A DNA stretch of 16,270 bases, taken from Clostridia bacterium DTU080. GTDB lineage: Bacteria > Bacillota > Limnochordia > DTU080. The notes beneath the pieces were generated by a model, which was not told the origin of the DNA, ran no database searches, and saw nothing but the letters and a program-made list of their open reading frames with translations. The stretch lies in NCBI GenBank assembly GCA_001513395.1, contig LFTP01000086.1, positions 1-16,270 of the forward strand, given 5' to 3'. Below are positions 1-7,014 of the stretch, piece after piece (position 1 is the first letter of the stretch; the number at the start of each line of letters is the position of its first letter). Made by a program: the position numbers and the translations under genes.

Positions 1-286
1 CGGGGAAAACGCTTCTTGAGAAAAAACCAGGTTCGGAGACTGATTTAGGGTCAGGTTACGAGACCAGCCTCTCCGATGCGCCAGGGTCAAGATCTGAGCG
101 GGAGGAATCGCCTGGGTATGAATCTGTAGTGCGGCGGACAAGGAATATGGGCGCCTTGCCACCCCATATGTCAAGGCGAAGGTCTTGGTGACTGGTTTGC
201 GTGCACCGTCAGACGAGTTGCATATCGGTCGGTCTCGGCTCGCCGACAGTCATCCTGTGTATCAAGGAGAAGCGGCGCTTATTCCA
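1..286. other. Non-coding left flank with short repeats and alternative pairings
   Basis: I find no supportable gene here. Two imperfect 13-base direct repeats, CAGGTTCGGAGAC at 28-40 and CAGGTTACGAGAC at 52-64, match at 11 of 13 positions. Further in lies a cluster of complementary blocks at 139-178, listed separately, and a small 5-base-pair inverted repeat GTCGG/CCGAC at 228-247. The region may be a decayed insertion or a long upstream control region. Nothing in it decides between these. Confidence 0.5.
139..178 (+). promoter_or_regulatory. Cluster of mutually exclusive hairpins
   Basis: ATATGGG (145-151) is complementary to CCCATAT (163-169). CGCCTTG (152-158) is complementary to CAAGGCG (172-178). 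CAAGG at 139-143 can also pair with CCTTG at 154-158. The two 7-base-pair stems interleave, so they form either a pseudoknot or, more likely, alternative folds, because no bases separate the two 5' arms. It lies upstream of the best promoter candidate for the first SBP gene, so a role in that gene's leader RNA is uncertain. It could equally be a remnant of a mobile element end. Confidence 0.3.
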
Positions 287-315
287 ATGACATGCTCCCT
301 GTCTTTCTTATTAAT
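287..315 (+). promoter_or_regulatory. Candidate sigma-70-type promoter for the SBP operon
   Basis: A -35-like ATGACA (287-292, five of six matches to TTGACA) is followed after 17 bases by ATTAAT (310-315, four of six matches to TATAAT). This would give a leader of roughly 160 bases before the ATG at 482. The match is only moderate. Confidence 0.3.
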
Positions 316-354
316 ACTCATTATTCATGAACGTCGTTTACTCTAGGGAAGGTA

Positions 355-397
355 GACGACCAATGATGTAGAAAAATACATCATATTGGTGGTCGTC
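355..397 (+). promoter_or_regulatory. Leader stem-loop upstream of the first SBP gene
   Basis: GACGACC (355-361) pairs with GGTCGTC (391-397), and TGATGTA (364-370) pairs with TACATCA (377-383) around a GAAAAA loop (371-376). A few unpaired bases on the right-hand side form a bulge. It sits between the candidate promoter and the start codon at 482, so it could be a 5' stabilising hairpin, a protein-binding site or an attenuator. No T-run follows it. Confidence 0.35.
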
Positions 398-481
398 ATG
401 GTCGAATCGGTTTTCGCGGTCAGATCACCCATCCAGTGCAGTAGAGTTCATGGCAACATCAAAGCGTTAGGAGGTCCAGGG

Positions 482-1738
482 ATGCTGTTTTCTAGGTCAC
501 GAAGCACTCATATTCTACTGGTCTCAACTTTCATGGTACTGACGGCCTGTCTAGCAGTAAGCGCTGCCACAGATCAGCTCATAATCTGGCACTGGGATGC
601 TCATGCCAGTGGGCTGTTTGCCCAGTGGCTGGAGTATGCGAAGGTCTCGTTTGAAGAAAAACACCCTGAAGTGGAGGTTGTCTATCAATACGTCCCCTTC
701 GGTCCCGATCGCTTTGTCTTGGCGGCTAGCGCCGGCGTGTTGCCTGACGTATCCATCGCGTCGGTCATGTATGCCAGAGACCTCTATGAAAGCGACTTGC
801 TACTGCCGTTAAACGAGTACTATGCGAGAACGCCTGATCTCCAACGTGCTCTCCTTCCGGTCACCCAGGCGTTTAACCAGCACAACGGAGTTGTCTATGG
901 AGCTACAAACAGTCTTGAAGCTTCTGCCATCCTGTATAACCACCAACACTTCCTTGAGGCGGGTTTGAGCATAGATCCGCTGGCTTTAGGAACCTGGGCC
1001 GACATGGTCACGGCTACGCGGAAGCTAACGCGCTTTGACAGTGACGGAGCTTTGTTGCGGGCGGGTTTCTACGACTGGATAGGCATTGAATCGTACGGCA
1101 CCTGGCTCTACAGCAACGGTGCTGCGTTCTTCAACGATGAGCAAACCCGTGCGACGTTCAACAACGACAGAGGACGGGAAACCCTGTCGTTCCAACTGGA
1201 GTTGTGGAACACCACCCAAGCTATTTCGGGATTTGCGGCTGACTTCGTTAAGGGCAATGTATCCATGCAGCGCATGGAAACGGCGGTAAGCCACATCCCG
1301 GGTATCGATGAGGTGTCGTTTGGCTATACCAGTGCACCAATCGGCCCCTCAGGCAGCAAGCGCGGGAGCGTGGCCTGGGGAAACATGTACGTTATTCCGA
1401 AGAGTGCCCGAAACCCTGATCACTCCTGGGCTTGGATCGCCCATCACATGAGCTATGATAGCCAGGTCAAACAGCTGGAGATTATGAAAATGCCTTTCTC
1501 ACCGAGACGAGACGTCTACTTCTCATCTGCCTGGAGGAAGCTGGTGGATGATCACGGCTACATGGCTAGCGCTCTGGACATCTTCCAGACGGCCGGTGTC
1601 TATCCGTTCTACCGAGCCAGTGCCATATCAGCACAGGTCAATCCTATTCTGCGTCAAGTGTTTACTAATCAGCTGTCACCGGTTGCCGCCATTGAGCAGA
1701 TGGAAGCGATCGTAAATCGCATCGTGTCTAACCGGTAA
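482..1738 (+). CDS. Extracellular solute-binding protein, family 1 (SBP1)
   Basis: This is a 418-residue sugar-type ABC transporter binding protein, expected to capture a sugar or oligosaccharide outside the cytoplasmic membrane. I chose the ATG at 482 because TAGGAGG (468-474) lies seven bases before it; the frame is open back to 386 but that extension reads like non-coding sequence. The signal peptide has an S-R-S-R n-region and a long hydrophobic core. It contains LTAC at 20-23, a possible lipobox, but hydrophobic residues continue to AVSA, so ordinary signal peptidase I cleavage near residue 28 is equally possible. Mature features fit the family: the F-E-E-K-H-P-E-V-E-V segment (47-56), the Y-G-A-T-N hinge-region strand (129-133), the F-L-E-A-G-L segment (147-152) and W-A-W-I near 306. 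It is the first gene of a plus-strand group with a second SBP and an S41-like protein. The ligand cannot be told from sequence. Confidence 0.9.
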   Translation: MLFSRSRSTHILLVSTFMVLTACLAVSAATDQLIIWHWDAHASGLFAQWLEYAKVSFEEKHPEVEVVYQYVPFGPDRFVLAASAGVLPDVSIASVMYARDLYESDLLLPLNEYYARTPDLQRALLPVTQAFNQHNGVVYGATNSLEASAILYNHQHFLEAGLSIDPLALGTWADMVTATRKLTRFDSDGALLRAGFYDWIGIESYGTWLYSNGAAFFNDEQTRATFNNDRGRETLSFQLELWNTTQAISGFAADFVKGNVSMQRMETAVSHIPGIDEVSFGYTSAPIGPSGSKRGSVAWGNMYVIPKSARNPDHSWAWIAHHMSYDSQVKQLEIMKMPFSPRRDVYFSSAWRKLVDDHGYMASALDIFQTAGVYPFYRASAISAQVNPILRQVFTNQLSPVAAIEQMEAIVNRIVSNR

Positions 1739-1805
1739 CAGGAGGCTGTTTGGATCCATGTGAGCCTATACGGTAGGGGTGCGCGATTATCGTGTTTACC
1801 TGTCA

Positions 1806-1874
1806 CTGAGGGCCCTGACTGCAAGCGAACGCTGCACCTTAGCCGGGCGGCGTTCGCTCATGGGCTCCCGTCAG
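1806..1874 (+). promoter_or_regulatory. Long intergenic stem-loop between SBP1 and SBP2
   Basis: AGCGAACGC (1824-1832) pairs perfectly with GCGTTCGCT (1850-1858). Outside it, CCC (1813-1815) pairs with GGG (1862-1864), GGG (1810-1812) with CCC (1867-1869), and CTGA (1806-1809) with TCAG (1871-1874). No T-run follows, so it is not a classical terminator. An RNA-stabilising or processing element that sets different levels of the two SBPs is plausible. A -10-like GATAAT at 1901-1906, without a good -35 box, could give the second gene its own promoter. Confidence 0.45.
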
Positions 1875-1935
1875 AAAGGATACTGTACACTTGAGACACG
1901 GATAATACTGGACCGTCAAAGGAGGTCATGTTAAC

Positions 1936-3216
1936 ATGCTGAAGGTTGTTCTTACGGTAAGTTTTCTGATGAGTTATATCATCACGAGTGTAGCTCAAAG
2001 CGGACAGATTACTTTGACCCACCTCGCTAACAGCTCACATCACGATGCCCATCGCAAGTTTGTGGAAGAAAAAGCTCGGGAATTCAGTCTGCGCCATCCG
2101 GATGTGAATATCGAGATCGTCGCCGCATCCGGCAACTATGTAGAGAAGGTCTTGATCGCCGCCGCCGGCGGAGTATCGTATGACATCATTGAACCCACTA
2201 CAGCGCAGATCGCCGATATTGTGAATCAGAGTCTGTTGCTCGATTTGACGCCCTTTCTTCAGCGAAGCGGTTTGAGCAGACAGGATTTCATTCCGGTAGC
2301 TCTGCTACCTTTTACGTGGAACGGCGCGCTGGTGGGCCTGCCTACGGAGATCAATGCGGTCACCACCATTTCTAACGTGCGCCTGCTTCAGGAAGCCGGG
2401 TTGCAGACCCCGGGACAGTTGGGCAAGGATTGGAATTGGGATGCCCTGAGAACCATGGCACCTAAATTGTCCGCTGACACCCAGGGTCGGGGAGTGAATG
2501 ACCGCTGGGCAGTGGCACTCAATGCATCCTTCCATCGGATTTTTCCGGCGTTTGTCCATAATGCCGGCGGAGATGCATATGATGCTCAGGTACAACCTCG
2601 AAACGCCACGTTTACAAAGGATTCTGCTGTGGCTGTGGGGCTTCAGTTTTATCTTGATCTGTACTGGCGAGAATGGCTGACGACGAACGCCAAAACCTTC
2701 CGTTCGGAAGAAAGAACCGCTATCAGCCTGTTGGACGGATCTTGGTGGATTGGCCTCCATGAGGAGCTTGACGATCCTTTTCCGTACGAAGTGGCTCCCT
2801 TCCCGGCAGGGCCGGCCCGCCAAGGCAGTGAGGCCTTAGCTAACGGATTCTGTATCGGGGTACACTCTCAGCATCCGGAGAAAGCCTTTGAGTGGATCAA
2901 GTTTTTGGCCGCGGACTACGACAACGCCATCGAGTATATGCGGGCGACAGGACGTCCAACAGCGTATCTGAAAGCGACTCCCCGTTTTCCTACGCTGTTT
3001 GACAAGCATCCTCCGAGCATCTCGGTGTGGATCGAGGTGCTCTCACATCCGGACGTGCGCATACGAAACGTCACCCCGGTGTACACGACCGTGCAGAACG
3101 AGTTTAACTCGCGCTTTCGCGACGTCATGGACCGAAAGAGGAGTCTGACAGACTTTCTTGAACACATGCAGCGTTTCACCCAGTCGCGTTTGGATGAAAT
3201 CTGGAGGGGACGCTAA
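1936..3216 (+). CDS. Extracellular solute-binding protein, family 1 (SBP2)
   Basis: This 426-residue periplasmic or surface sugar-binding protein starts at the ATG at 1936, ten bases after AAAGGAGG (1918-1925). Residues 1-20 form a signal peptide with likely cleavage after S-V-A. There is no cysteine at the cleavage site, so it is probably not a lipoprotein. The F-V-E-E-K-A-R-E-F and H-P-D-V-N-I-E segments near 42-60 are typical of the N-terminal lobe of family 1 SBPs. D-L-T-P-F-L-Q-R-S (103-111), E-A-G-L-Q-T-P (153-159) and L-G-K-D-W-N-W-D-A (162-170) are nearly identical, at the same spacing, to blocks in the minus-strand SBP ending at 5669, so the two are paralogues. F-E-W-I-K-F-L-A lies in the C-terminal lobe. 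No permease gene is next to it, and the ligand is unknown. Confidence 0.92.
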   Translation: MLKVVLTVSFLMSYIITSVAQSGQITLTHLANSSHHDAHRKFVEEKAREFSLRHPDVNIEIVAASGNYVEKVLIAAAGGVSYDIIEPTTAQIADIVNQSLLLDLTPFLQRSGLSRQDFIPVALLPFTWNGALVGLPTEINAVTTISNVRLLQEAGLQTPGQLGKDWNWDALRTMAPKLSADTQGRGVNDRWAVALNASFHRIFPAFVHNAGGDAYDAQVQPRNATFTKDSAVAVGLQFYLDLYWREWLTTNAKTFRSEERTAISLLDGSWWIGLHEELDDPFPYEVAPFPAGPARQGSEALANGFCIGVHSQHPEKAFEWIKFLAADYDNAIEYMRATGRPTAYLKATPRFPTLFDKHPPSISVWIEVLSHPDVRIRNVTPVYTTVQNEFNSRFRDVMDRKRSLTDFLEHMQRFTQSRLDEIWRGR

Positions 3217-3231
3217 AACCGCTTGGAGTTC

Positions 3232-3258
3232 GCAGCGGGGGCAACTTGTTCCCGCTGC
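3232..3258 (+). terminator. Stem-loop after SBP2, possible terminator
   Basis: GCAGCGGG (3232-3239) and CCCGCTGC (3251-3258) form a perfect 8-base-pair stem that can be extended by wobble pairs, followed by TATCTGTTTGACGG. The downstream T content is only moderate, so termination may be partial, letting some transcripts continue into the S41-like gene. Confidence 0.5.
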
Positions 3259-3365
3259 TATCTGTTTGACGGTCTGTTCTCTCCAGGTAACGGCGGTGTG
3301 GACGGCGAAACACCCCGCGAGACCACAGTGCGTAGTCTCTAGACGATAGATTGCGAGGAGATCGG

Positions 3366-4694
3366 ATGACCACTCTGAAAGAGCTATTCTTGTGTTGGAT
3401 GCTCTTAGCCGCTATGATGCTTGTCTTGGGCGGAATCACAGTAGCTGCGGAGCCCGAAGCGATGCAGTCAGATGACAGCGCTACCTTGCGCGCTATGCAG
3501 TGGCGCGAGGACATTCAGCATCTGGCGCAGACGCTCCCCACCGTGCACGTGAATCTGTATTTTTCCATCTCCGAAGACGAGTTTCAATCCTGTTTGGCGA
3601 GTCTTGCCCAATCAGTGGACAAGATGAGCGACGTTGAGATCTACGTAGCATTAGCCCGATTGTTCGCCCGCATAGGTGACTCTCACACCATGATCACGCC
3701 CAAACTCAACTTGCGGATCGTGCCGATCCAGTTCATGCAGTTCGCTGACGGTGTCTATCCGGTGGCTTGGCCGAGTAAGTATCCAAGTATAAGAGGCGCT
3801 CGTCTGGTGGCTGTCGGAGACACACCTATCAGCGACGTGTACCAAGTCTTAGCCTCACTCATTCCTCATGACAACCGGGCTCAACTGGCCCAGGCGGTTC
3901 CCGGTATGCTGAACAACTACGATCTGTTGGTCGCCTTGGGGATCATTGACGATGATTCGCCTATGCCGTATCGCTTCGAGACCGAGGACGGTAGGCTCGA
4001 GTCGATACAGCTGGAGTTGGAGCCTTTGGAGGGTATCGACTTCGCTCGCGCCCTTGATCCGCAAACGGATCCTGTACCGCTTTATATGAGCAGGCAGGAC
4101 TGGTTTTGGCAACAGTATCTGGAAGATGACCGGGTATTGTACATGGTCTACAACGTATGCTGGGATAAAGAGACGGAGAAGACGTTCTTCCCCGACAGCG
4201 CCCGGTTGCCGTATCTACCCGATTTCTCCGTCTTTGCGGAAGAGGTCTTCGCCACGCTTGATGCCAAGCCCGTCAAGGCCATGGTTATCGATTTGAGACT
4301 GAACGGGGGCGGCAACTCCGCCTTGGGGACGCGTTTTATCGAAGCCTTGGCCGAGCATCCCAAGATCAAAAGCGGTGTGCCGGTCTACGGTATCATCGGA
4401 CGCAACACCTTTTCCTCGGCGATTATCAACGCTCTTGATCTAAAACGGGTACTGAAATCACCGTTGTACGGAGAGGCACGCGCCGGCAAGCCCAATCATT
4501 ACGGTGAAGTGCGTACCTTCGAGCTGCCTCATTCGAAGTGGACGGTGGAGTACTCAACCAAGTATTTCAGGTTCACGGCGGAAGACAGCGATTCTCTCTA
4601 CCCGGATGTCACGATGGAGGCATCCTTTGAGGAGTTTGTCGCCGGACGCGACCCCGTACTGGAGCGCTTGCTGGAAGAGGTAAGGAGCAAGTAG
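3366..4694 (+). CDS. Secreted S41 family peptidase-like protein
   Basis: This 442-residue protein belongs to the S41 (C-terminal processing/tricorn-like) serine peptidase superfamily. The ATG at 3366 is preceded by GAGGAG (3355-3360); an in-frame TTG at 3351 lies upstream of that site and is less likely. A signal peptide ends near V-A-A, at about residue 28. Supporting motifs are R-I-G-D-S-H-T (102-108), in the N-terminal helical part typical of these proteins; V-I-D-L-R-L-N-G-G-G-N (307-317), the S41 strand and glycine loop; and N-T-F-S-S-A (347-352), where one of Ser350 or Ser351 would be the nucleophile. The end, P-D-V-T-M-E followed by G-R-D-P-V-L-E, is usual for stand-alone Bacillota S41 proteins. 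I see no clear PDZ domain. Three in-frame stops in a row (TAG TGA TAA) close the gene. The substrate is unknown; its position after two SBPs suggests co-expression with envelope proteins, but that is inference. Confidence 0.85.
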   Translation: MTTLKELFLCWMLLAAMMLVLGGITVAAEPEAMQSDDSATLRAMQWREDIQHLAQTLPTVHVNLYFSISEDEFQSCLASLAQSVDKMSDVEIYVALARLFARIGDSHTMITPKLNLRIVPIQFMQFADGVYPVAWPSKYPSIRGARLVAVGDTPISDVYQVLASLIPHDNRAQLAQAVPGMLNNYDLLVALGIIDDDSPMPYRFETEDGRLESIQLELEPLEGIDFARALDPQTDPVPLYMSRQDWFWQQYLEDDRVLYMVYNVCWDKETEKTFFPDSARLPYLPDFSVFAEEVFATLDAKPVKAMVIDLRLNGGGNSALGTRFIEALAEHPKIKSGVPVYGIIGRNTFSSAIINALDLKRVLKSPLYGEARAGKPNHYGEVRTFELPHSKWTVEYSTKYFRFTAEDSDSLYPDVTMEASFEEFVAGRDPVLERLLEEVRSK

Positions 4695-4711
4695 TGATAA
4701 CGAAACATAAA

Positions 4712-4757
4712 AATGGTGCGGGATCCGACGGCGTTGTCCGTTGGATCCCGCACCATT
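4712..4757 (+). terminator. Strong hairpin terminator after the S41 gene
   Basis: A 15-base-pair perfect stem pairs 4712-4726 with 4743-4757. It is extended inward to about 20 pairs, including one G-T wobble, leaving a loop of only six bases. The stem is preceded by A-rich and followed by T-rich sequence (CTTGTCTTTC), so it probably ends the plus-strand operon 17 bases after the stop codon. It might also work weakly in the other direction. Confidence 0.8.
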
Positions 4758-4836
4758 CTTGTCTTTCGTGCACCCGGTATGAGGCGTTTCTCCGGGATTC
4801 AGAGTCTCCTGCAGGTCCGATGAGGGGAACTGCTAG

Positions 4837-5178
4837 CCGGACGGCAAGGGTGCCCAAAATTACAAAAAGAGGCTGCGAGCCTGGGGCCGCCTGGCCCTGA
4901 GGGCGTGGAAGGAGACGCGTCCGGATTACGTGAAGGAGCTGCAGAAGGACGGCCGCCCGTATCGGACAGCGTACGAAGCGGAGCAGAGCGCGATAAGAGC
5001 GTACACGAACGGGATACTACGGGGGACGGACCCGCTGGTGGCGCAGGAAGAGAACATATACCGTCCGAGGCAGCTGAGTCTGGAAGAGCCGAACGAAGGG
5101 ATAGAGCCGATAAAGTCTCTCGAAGCACCTCCAGACAAACCCATCGCATGGCACGATAAAGACCTATCGGATTTTTGA
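4837..5178 (+). pseudogene. Remnant resembling TnpV-like mobile element protein
   Basis: The frame is open from just after a stop at 4834-4836 to a TGA at 5176-5178, but no ATG lies in the right place; the only good start is a GTG at 4930, inside the conserved-looking part. The encoded stretch Y-K-K-R-L-R-A-W-G-R-L-A-L-R-A-W-K-E-T-R-P-D-Y, then L-Q-K-D-G and a glutamate-rich helix ending in D-P-L-V-A-Q-E, resembles small TnpV-type proteins of Bacillota mobile elements (pattern W-G-R...L-K-E-x-R-P...Y...L...G). A proline-rich tail follows and then the frame is lost next to a helicase/methylase remnant. I read it as a truncated gene. The family assignment rests on remembered patterns only. Confidence 0.4.
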
Positions 5179-5451
5179 GAATCGAAGCACCCTATCTGCA
5201 GCCATCCGCGTTCTCAAGCAAACGGAAGCCGAAGGCCGCACGGCTACGCCTGAAAGACAAAGGGCACTGATCAAATACGTCGGCTAGGGCGGCCTTCCGG
5301 GAGTATTCGATCAAGGCTTGGAACGATCTACGCGCCATGGCGGGCGAAGAGATTCCATGGGCTTAGAGAGCCACTCACGGACCAGGGATGGAACGCGGCG
5401 CAGTCTTCTACCAAGATCGCTCACTACACGAGCAAACCGGTACGGAGATCC
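5159..5451 (+). pseudogene. Broken SNF2-type helicase/N6-adenine methylase of a conjugative element
   Basis: In one frame 5201-5251 encodes A-I-R-V-L-K-Q-T-E-A-E-G-R-T-A-T-P and then K-Y-V-G, a TAG stop (5285-5287) and G-G-L-P. This matches the start of the conserved core of the very large helicase/methylase proteins of Bacillota integrative elements, which as I recall reads Y-V-G-W-G-G-L; one base change turns TGG into TAG. In another frame, 5416-5442 encodes I-A-H-Y-T-S-K-P-V, matching the A-H-Y-T-S-x-x-V motif found a short way downstream in the same family. The intervening part is shortened and frameshifted. Intact members run to well over a thousand residues; everything after this point is missing. 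This is a dead fragment, left by a lost or decayed element. Confidence 0.65.
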
Positions 5452-5628
5452 GCCACCAATGGACGAGGCCCCCGGTGGAATGCAGGGGCCTCACATCATG
5501 AACGAAGCCGTCAAGAAATACTTCTTCTGTGCACTTGGGCTCGTGTTGCCGCTTGATCAACATCGACGCTTCCAAAGTGCTACATGAACCGCCGCGGTAC
5601 GAAAACCGTATGCCCGGTGGTGTAGGAG

Positions 5629-5652
5629 GACGGCGGGAGCGATCCCGCCGTC
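5629..5652 (-). terminator. GC-rich hairpin after the SBP3 gene
   Basis: GACGGCGGGA (5629-5638) and TCCCGCCGTC (5643-5652) form a perfect 10-base-pair stem with a four-base loop (GCGA on the plus strand). It lies 17 bases beyond the stop codon of the minus-strand SBP gene. No T-run follows on the minus strand, so it may act as a 3' stabilising end or a factor-assisted terminator rather than a classical intrinsic one. Confidence 0.55.
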
Positions 5653-5668
5653 TACCCGATCAGTGTCG

Positions 5669-6976
5669 CTAATTGCCGGCGAAGCGAGCGGTCATCAGCT
5701 GATGAAGCTGCTCAAGTACAGCCCGCGGATCGCGTTGACCCTGCAGCACCTCATTGCGGATCAAGGGATATGCGGTCTGCTCGAAGTAGGCGTAGTGCGG
5801 GCTCAGGATATCGACGTAGTTGTCGGGGTGGATGGCTGCTTCGATATAGTTTTCCACGCCTTCGGGCGGATTGGGTGTGTTTTGAAGAACTCTCATCCAC
5901 TGGGTCATGAACTTCTGGTTGGCCGGCAGGCGGTTGGTGTGGACGATGTAGGACTGTATGCATTCGGGATCGCTGGTCAAAAACTCGATCCAACGCCAGG
6001 CTGCTTCCGTATTCTCCGCTGTGACCGGTATCTGGAAGCTGTTTACCGCCGTGTAGGAGCCTTGTTTTTCGCCGCCGATGGGCAGGGCCACACCCCAACG
6101 GAAGTCTACGTTGGCTTGAAGGAGCAGTTGACTCGTGTTGGGGCCGGTGCCCATACTCCAGGCGTAGATCCCTTTCGGAAGTTCAGCGGAGTAGTTGCCG
6201 GAGTCGAAGTGAGCCACGTTGTGTACCAGATGCAAGTCAGCTACCCACTGCAAGGCCTCAATGACTTTCGGGGTGTTCAGAAGGCTCCGGGTAGGTTCGA
6301 TGTCGCGATCGAACATCTTGGCGCCTCTGTTCTCGAACGCATTTCTGTAGACCCAAAGAGTGTAGGCATTGTGTGTTCCCCATTGTTCAGGTATACCGTC
6401 TCCGTCGCGATCAATCGTCAGGCGCTTCGATGCTGCCAGCGCCGCATCGAAGTTCCAATCCTTGCCGAGTTCTGCGGGCGTGGCCAGTCCGGCTTGGGCA
6501 AACATGTCCGCATGGTAGTGAGTCGGCACTACATACAAATCCACCGGTACACCCCAGATCATCCCGTCCGGGCGGGTCATGGCCGTGCGGGCTACGGGTA
6601 CGTAGTTGTCAAATGAAACCTTGGAGCTTCTTTGCAGGAAAGGCCGCAGATCGTGGTAGCCTCCTTGCGAGGCCACGGAAGAGGCCATGCGCAGCACGAG
6701 TTCGGACACTTCAATGTTGACACCCGAGGCGATGAAGACCATAAATTGCTCAGCCGTGGAACCGCTGGTCGGTACCGAGAGCTCTATTTTCACATCGGGA
6801 TTCTGAGCTTCAAAGCGCGGGATCTGCTCTTTTATCCAGTTCAGCCATCCCAGACCGTGGGCGGTATTTTGGAAGTGACGGACCAATGTCTCAGCGTGCA
6901 CCATGGTAGACATGACGACGAGCATCATAGCGAACACAATACACCGAGTCATCCTCAATCTCGCATGTCGGTTCAT
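5669..6976 (-). CDS. Extracellular solute-binding protein, family 1 (SBP3)
   Basis: This is a 435-residue sugar-type ABC binding protein. The ATG at 6976 is chosen because GGAGGGAG (6988-6981) lies just upstream; the longer frame beginning at 7015 starts inside the preceding gene's stop. Residues 1-28 form a signal peptide (R-H-A-R-L-R n-region, hydrophobic core, cleavage after V-H-A) without a lipobox. The E-Q-I-P-R-F-E-A-Q-N-P-D-V-K-I-E-L segment fits family 1. D-R-D-G-D-G-I-P-E-Q-W-G (189-200) is a calcium-loop-like stretch common in these SBPs. D-L-R-P-F-L-Q-R-S (109-117) and L-G-K-D-W-N-F-D-A (170-178) mark it as a paralogue of the SBP at 1936-3216. It is 38 bases downstream of the 855-residue protein gene, so the two are probably one operon. 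The ligand is unknown. Confidence 0.92.
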   Translation of the reverse strand: MNRHARLRMTRCIVFAMMLVVMSTMVHAETLVRHFQNTAHGLGWLNWIKEQIPRFEAQNPDVKIELSVPTSGSTAEQFMVFIASGVNIEVSELVLRMASSVASQGGYHDLRPFLQRSSKVSFDNYVPVARTAMTRPDGMIWGVPVDLYVVPTHYHADMFAQAGLATPAELGKDWNFDAALAASKRLTIDRDGDGIPEQWGTHNAYTLWVYRNAFENRGAKMFDRDIEPTRSLLNTPKVIEALQWVADLHLVHNVAHFDSGNYSAELPKGIYAWSMGTGPNTSQLLLQANVDFRWGVALPIGGEKQGSYTAVNSFQIPVTAENTEAAWRWIEFLTSDPECIQSYIVHTNRLPANQKFMTQWMRVLQNTPNPPEGVENYIEAAIHPDNYVDILSPHYAYFEQTAYPLIRNEVLQGQRDPRAVLEQLHQLMTARFAGN

Positions 6977-7014
6977 CAATCTCCCTCCTTCGTATGGGTT
7001 GGATCGGACGATCA

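Larger units (their letters stand above)
4758..5668. other. Gene-poor stretch with mobile element debris
   Basis: No intact gene is supportable over this stretch. It holds a TnpV-like fragment, a broken helicase/methylase start and two hairpins. The first, GAGGCCCC (5465-5472) with GGGGCCTC (5485-5492), has no T-run. The second, at 5629-5652, is listed separately. Short open frames in the area lack ribosome binding sites. Confidence 0.6.

Noticed and set aside
4..19. CcpA cre-like box (GGAAAACGCTTCTT)
   Set aside because: It keeps the central AAAACGCTT but has two mismatches at conserved positions, and lies over 450 bases from the nearest gene at the window edge.
386..481. 32-codon N-terminal extension of SBP1
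   Set aside because: The ribosome binding site at 468-474 and the signal peptide starting at the ATG at 482 show the extension is not translated.
5318..5587. 89-codon open frame in the mobile element debris
   Set aside because: It continues the frame of the broken helicase remnant after its stop codon, has no ribosome binding site and shows no protein-like pattern beyond its first residues.
5663..6616. Open frame of 317 codons on the plus strand opposite SBP3
   Set aside because: It mirrors the codon pattern of a well-supported SBP gene on the other strand and has no start signal of its own.
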